NCBI RefSeq assembly: GCF_027580225.2
Contig: NC_073354.2
Location: forward strand, 4,874,001-4,938,000
DNA: 64,000 nucleotides
Source: Misgurnus anguillicaudatus
Lineage: Eukaryota; Chordata; Actinopteri; Cypriniformes; Cobitidae
Direction: 5' to 3'
Part shown: positions 59,736 through 64,000 of the stretch, piece after piece
Numbering within the stretch: the stretch's first letter is position 1
How the letters are laid out: the number at the start of each line of letters is the position of its first letter
The notes under the pieces: generated by a model
The model's database searches: none
Seen by the model: the letters and a program-made list of their open reading frames with translations, nothing else
Told to the model about the DNA's origin: nothing
Position numbers and translations under genes: made by a program

Positions 59736-60150
59736 TGACAGGGTTCTGACGGTACATATGTTCTATGTGGGAGATGCGTGGTTTTAGTATTGGTTTATTC
59801 TGACCACGCATTTCCCGGGTCTCGTCACTTTTTACCCGCTCCCTTACTTGTCATTGATTTCAGCTGTGTCCCTCATTAGTTGTCCCTATTTATTGTCCTT
59901 GTGTTTGCTGTCTCGTGCACGTTCGTCTTGTCGCTTATCCTGTTGGTTTGCTTGGAATTCTTAGTCTTAATCTGTTTAATGTTTTGGAAAAGTTTATTGT
60001 TAGTTTTGTTAAGTTTAGTGTCGTGTTTCCCTTGTCTTGTTTTGCCCTCTCGTGGGTTTTGTTTTTCTGTTTTACCCTGTTTGTTTAATAAATTCCTTTG
60101 TTGTTAACGTCCGCATTTGGGTTTGTGTCTTGTGTTCAAAAACCTTGACA
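59736..60150 (+). mobile_element. Possible solo LTR
   Basis: Starts TGACAGGGTTCTGACGG and ends CCTTGACA (TG...CA), with AATAAA at about 60088-60093 and a T/G-rich 3' half. Length is 415 bp. No target duplication was seen, so confidence is low. Confidence 0.3.
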
Positions 60151-61476
60151 GTGGGTGCATTTTTTTCAACAGGGTCTTATTGTGCTAACTGTGCACTCCA
60201 ATTAAAGCACAGCCACTAAAATCATCAAAACTAAAAATACATTTTACCATTCAGACTCTTTCATAGTCTGAACTATAGAGCAAACGTGTTACCCTTAATG
60301 GACCAAAAATTGCTAGGCATGAAAACTTAAAACAGGAATCTCAACGTTAGGAAAAATCAGGGCTTTGAATTGAAATATTCAGGGCTTAAACCCCAGAAGC
60401 CCATTTCTACTGCTGCTTATGTCGCAGACCTCACTTAGCTTCTTTCCTTATTGCTGCCATTTTCTGACTTGGTCTTCTGAGGCTTCTGACAATTTGCTTC
60501 CCTCCATATTACTGTAAGCACTGCTGTCTTTCTCGTGTGGCGCCGATTGCTTTTCTCTCTCTCCATTTGTAGCTTTTGCATTGGCTGCCTTGGTTTTTCC
60601 AGCCTGACAACCGCTGGGGACTCCATTGCCATGCTGCTTTTAACACCCTGTCTTCCCCACTGGGTGGAAATCGACCACCGTTGCTTGACTGGAATTGCGT
60701 TGGACTTATTTCCGCTCTGTTTCACCTTCATCCCTTTTTTTGCTGTAGCCCAAATGCCCAACCTTGTGTCCCCAGCGCATCCCACATTTCTCCGTCTCCT
60801 GCATGCGAGCTCCACACATCTACTACACACTTTCCTAAGGGAGTCCATCTATTTAACTTTCATTGCATTCACCCTGACCTTTAGCCCATATTCACCCTAC
60901 CGTAAGGTCAATAACAGTCAGAGATATCCTATTATAGGGAGATATAATCTACCATTGGAAAAACCGTGAACATCAAATTGATTCATGTGAGGCGCCTCGC
61001 CAATCAGTAATGACATCAGTGGTGAGCATAAAGAGTTTAAGATCATTTCTATCTGTTCTTTTAATCAGCTCCTTGAGGCATACATAACATTGATATTGGT
61101 CACTGAAGATGTAAGTGTAAGTTCTTTCTTGAAACTTGATTTTATTTATTAAAATGTTGAGCTTTTTTACATTTGCTCATTAAACAACATTATATCATAA
61201 TCATTACACAGCAGTCAGTTACAATTTAAATCTAATTTATTTGTTGAACACTTGAACGAACAAAACATTTTTATGTTCACTGAACAATATATAATACAAT
61301 ATTTATAATTCAATTCCTTATTTCTCCTTTATTGATTAAATGAAATTATGTACATACAGTACTGTAGCAGTCATAATACACACTTGATTCAGCGCTTGGT
61401 CAAAAAGGGACAAGGGTTGTAATTAAATTACAATTTATTGTTTTAACCCAAAATGCTGGGCGGTTTAAACCAGCAC
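60151..61476. other. Non-coding region with unsupported ORFs
   Basis: Overlapping ORFs on both strands at 60435-60969 (up to 144 codons) share the same less AT-rich DNA; none has a recognisable motif. The DNA could be a decayed retroelement piece. Confidence 0.3.
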
Positions 61477-61690
61477 AATCTCGTGACAATTTGTACGTAT
61501 TTTACAAGTTGGCTAATTGCATTCATTTGTATGGCGACCACACTCATACCGATTTGTGTGATTTGCTTTCATCCCTTGACATCCCTTGGGTGTATTAACT
61601 GTATTAATTAATGTATTAATTTTATGAAATCGTATAAATTAATATGAATTTGCCAACTCATAAAATACGTATGAATTCCCATGAGATCAG
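61477..61690. mobile_element. MITE, ATCTCGTGACAATTTGTACG ends
   Basis: AATCTCGTGACAATTTGTAC is mirrored by TACGTATGAATTCCCATGAG, with internal ACAAGTTGGC and GCCAACTCAT. A diverged fragment lies at 55430-55510. Confidence 0.6.
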
Positions 61691-62681
61691 GGCTGCGTTT
61701 CCCCAAAACAATGTAAGCCTAAGTAGATTGTAAAAACAATCTTACGAATCATCTTTGACTCTCCGCTTTTTCCCAAAAGCATCATATTTTAAATATTACT
61801 TGAAAATTGTTGTAGATCTACGAGCACTCTGAAGTAATTATTAATTCATAAGGGCATCATAAGGTGACAGAGTTACAAGGTCACCTGCAGGATAATCTGC
61901 AAATTGCAACTTTAGTCCTGAGCAATGACGATAATAGAATGTCTTAAATATATAGTTTTAAAGGGGACATTTCACAAGCCTTTTTTAAAATGTCAAATAA
62001 ATCTTTGGTGTCCCGTATGTGAAGTTTTAGCTTAAAATACTATATATAGATAATTTATTATAGCATCTTAAGGGGCTAATCACACCAACCGCGTTTTAAA
62101 TGTTTGGAATTTTTTTATTTTATTAAAAAAGAGCAGTGCGACGCGGCTTTTTATATTGCTAAGCAACCACCGAGTCAGCTGTCTTGTCAATCAAATATTG
62201 AAGCGTGAGTGCTCTTTTGCTGTTAACTGTCATATTAGCAGAAACTTTAAAAAGAGGGCGCTTGCTCTGACCTTGTTTGAGGGTGAGAGGTGCACAAACA
62301 CACAGGAGAGAGTGAGCGAGTGGAGTCCGGTTCTTTAAAGCAACTGTAAACTTCCCTCACTACAACGTAAGGCCCGCCTCTCCCCTCATTCGATTGGACA
62401 ATGGAACGACGCGAACGACGTCGGGCGCTTCTCCGCTCTCAGCGCTCCTCCAAAAGCGCGTGCTGCGGCAAAAACTGCAAGGCGCTCGGCGCGCATAAAC
62501 AGCGCGCAAACGTTCCCTGCCCATAAGGGGCGAATCTAGGATTTTCATTTTAGGGGGGGCTCAGCCCCCAGTAAGGGTATGATTAAAAAATATTATTTGA
62601 CTATTAGGGTAGGGTTGTATACTTCTTACATTATTGCAATCCACTATTCCATTGTATTCCCTGTGTTTCATATATGGGACT
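61691..62681. other. Mixed repeat fragments
   Basis: A GGGCTGCGTTTCCCCAAAA hAT-like end is at 61691. CpG-rich sequence of unknown nature covers 62080-62525. A GGGGCGAATCTAGGATTTTC repeat end lies at 62526. Confidence 0.4.
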
Positions 62682-62930
62682 TAGGGATGGGCAATATAAA
62701 CGATATGCAATATAAACGATATAAAATTGGCATACGATAGAGATTTTAAATCTATTGCACTATCGCGATAATGCGTGTTGATGACTCAATCTACCCGCGA
62801 ACTTTAGAGCCACGAGCTGCAGCCGAATAAACATGGATGAAAGCGTCAGCGAAACAGAGGAGCTCGTGAAAAGACTGATGCAACATCTATTATTTGGATT
62901 TAAGGAGTCCAACAAGCAGCAGGAAAATAT
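62682..62930 (+). pseudogene. hAT element 5' part with transposase N terminus, interrupted
   Basis: TAGGGATGGGCAATATAAAC is a hAT left end. An ATG at 62833 opens MDESVSETEELVKRLMQHLL then FGFKESNKQQEN, which follows the start of ZBED-type hAT transposases up to the BED finger. The frame is cut at 62931 by the pogo-like element. The remainder is not visible in the window. Confidence 0.6.
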
Positions 62931-62931
62931 A

Positions 62932-64000
62932 GGGGAGAGCGGGGTATGTTGTCACACTTTTCACACTGTCTAACATTTACTGAGCACCATACATCAAAAT
63001 GGTATAAATCTCATACCAAATGAAAGAAGGAAGTCTTGGGCACATATGTTGTATTCATAACATCTTTATATCTTATCTCATTACAGAGACTGTTGAATAG
63101 TGACTGTGCACTTGTGACAATTTGCCCCATCGGAGGGTAAGTTGTCACACTAGGGCGGGTAAGTTGTCACACTAGATTATCTAAAAATAAGAACACAACT
63201 ACTTAATTGTGAATATTGATTTTAATTTTTAAACTGAAACCAAACTGGAAATATAAACATCCGTGCCTGGAGAATCTGGAAAAACAATTATTTCAATCCA
63301 AATAATGCACATTTCAATTAAGTGGCAAGACCACTTTACTTTGAACTTTGGTTCAAATGTTCTATGGCTTTCACATAAAACCAGATAACTGAATGGAACG
63401 CTGCAGATAACTTGCTTAACTTAACATGTTGAACCTCTGAACAAAACAGATGCCCTGTATGACTAATAGGACTCATCTCCAGAATCACAATTCTGACACA
63501 CATAAATTGCCTGGCCTGAGGTGCAAGCATCATGGGCCCAGTTGTTGCATTTTACACATTTTACCCAGGTCTCCTTTGGACGACTCTTTGAAAATGGCTC
63601 TACACAGACGAGGCAGAAGCACTCTTCATCATCTGATGATGACTCTTGCATGATTTTTCTTCTTTTAGCTGCCTTGTTTTTCATAGGTCCAGATTTCTGC
63701 TTCCCTTTCTTTTGAAACAGCTTTTTGCTAGATTGAGGCTTATTCTTTTCTATATCATGTTTTCTGAGCATGTTCGATGTGTTTGTTTGTACAGGGGCAA
63801 GTTGTCAGATGTGACGACTTGCCCCAAAGTCATTGAGACAACTTGCCCCATACTTACTTGTGTGCTAATGTTGTCTAAATCTCAAGTTTAGCTCATCATA
63901 TCACTTTAGCTAAAGTATCAAAAGACACTTTACGGTCTCCTCTATTTTGTGCAAAATAATCATTTTAAACATTCACACCTAACAAAGTTGTATTGCATAA
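62932..64000 (-). mobile_element. Pogo-like transposon, runs off the window
   Basis: The end GGGGAGAGCGGGGTATGTTG next to a TA opens an element with many repeats of (A)GTTGTCACACTA (62949, 63137, 63161) and of AACTTGCCCC (63830-63850) near the other side. The minus strand encodes a PHD-like finger protein. No right border was seen before 64000. Confidence 0.65.
63463..63771 (-). pseudogene. PHD-like finger, transposase C-terminal fragment
   Basis: 102 codons. A Lys/Arg-rich stretch (KKGKQKSGPMKNKAAKRRK) is followed by an acidic ESSSDDEE and a Cys4-His-Cys3-type finger: CLVC, then WVKCVKCNNWAHDAC, then YVCQNC. This arrangement caps the C terminus of pogo/Tc5-like DDE transposases in fish and insects (family knowledge). 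An in-frame TGA lies just upstream of the ATG, so the catalytic domain is not joined to this frame. Either the rest was deleted or it lies in an upstream exon beyond the window. A host PHD protein is less likely, given the flanking transposon motifs. Confidence 0.65.

Noticed and set aside
59736..60150. Intact LTR retrotransposon
   Set aside because: Only a single LTR-like segment is seen, with no gag-pol reading, primer-binding site or second LTR; kept only as a low-confidence solo LTR.
60435..60969. Overlapping 137-144 codon ORFs on opposite strands
   Set aside because: No recognisable protein family, and the two strands compete over the same DNA; possible retroelement debris but unsupported.

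Overview
The window is eukaryotic: AT-rich, intron-bearing vertebrate DNA dominated by interspersed DNA transposons. The mix of short palindromic MITEs, hAT, Tc1/mariner, piggyBac, pogo-like and Nimb/I-type LINE remnants matches what is known of teleosts, most likely a cypriniform fish (inference from repeat style; species not determined). There is no operon, CRISPR array, rRNA or tRNA gene that I can support.

The one clear host gene is the first coding exon of an exostosin-1 (ext1) heparan-sulfate polymerase gene on the + strand (28551-29518). It ends at a consensus GTAAGT donor in the same codon phase as human EXT1 exon 1. A polypyrimidine/AG acceptor at 28441 suggests an upstream non-coding exon. 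A CpG-richer, TATA-containing stretch at about 25.1-26.4 kb is the best promoter/leader candidate. Everything downstream of 29519 is probably intron 1, which is very long in vertebrate EXT1.

Layout. 0-5.4 kb: unique AT-rich DNA with a 1-kb TIR element and a short hAT-like element. 5.4-5.8 kb: a 5'-truncated LINE with a perfect 14-bp target-site duplication. 5.85-11.5 kb: a GC-richer composite inverted-repeat element whose 162-bp arms are about 98% identical. 11.6-13.0 kb: a non-autonomous hAT element with a perfect 8-bp TSD. 13.0-15.3 kb: a two-exon piggyBac (PGBD-like) transposase gene broken by a 100-bp tandem duplication. 17.0-20.6 kb: a decayed THAP-domain exon, a triple-nested MITE/mariner stack, palindromic MITEs and a second transposase-like ORF. 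21-25 kb: sparse repeats. 25-29.5 kb: ext1 leader, a MITE nest, and the ext1 coding exon. 30-64 kb: presumed intron with about twenty MITE/hAT elements, microsatellites and a few unique stretches. The end of the window has a pogo-like transposon encoding a PHD-type finger inserted into a hAT element.

The genes do not form a pathway. ext1 is the only host function; the rest is transposon sediment. The main interest is in dated nesting, element structure, possible regulatory cargo (CTCF-like motifs inside a MITE family) and the overlapping uORF ahead of ext1.
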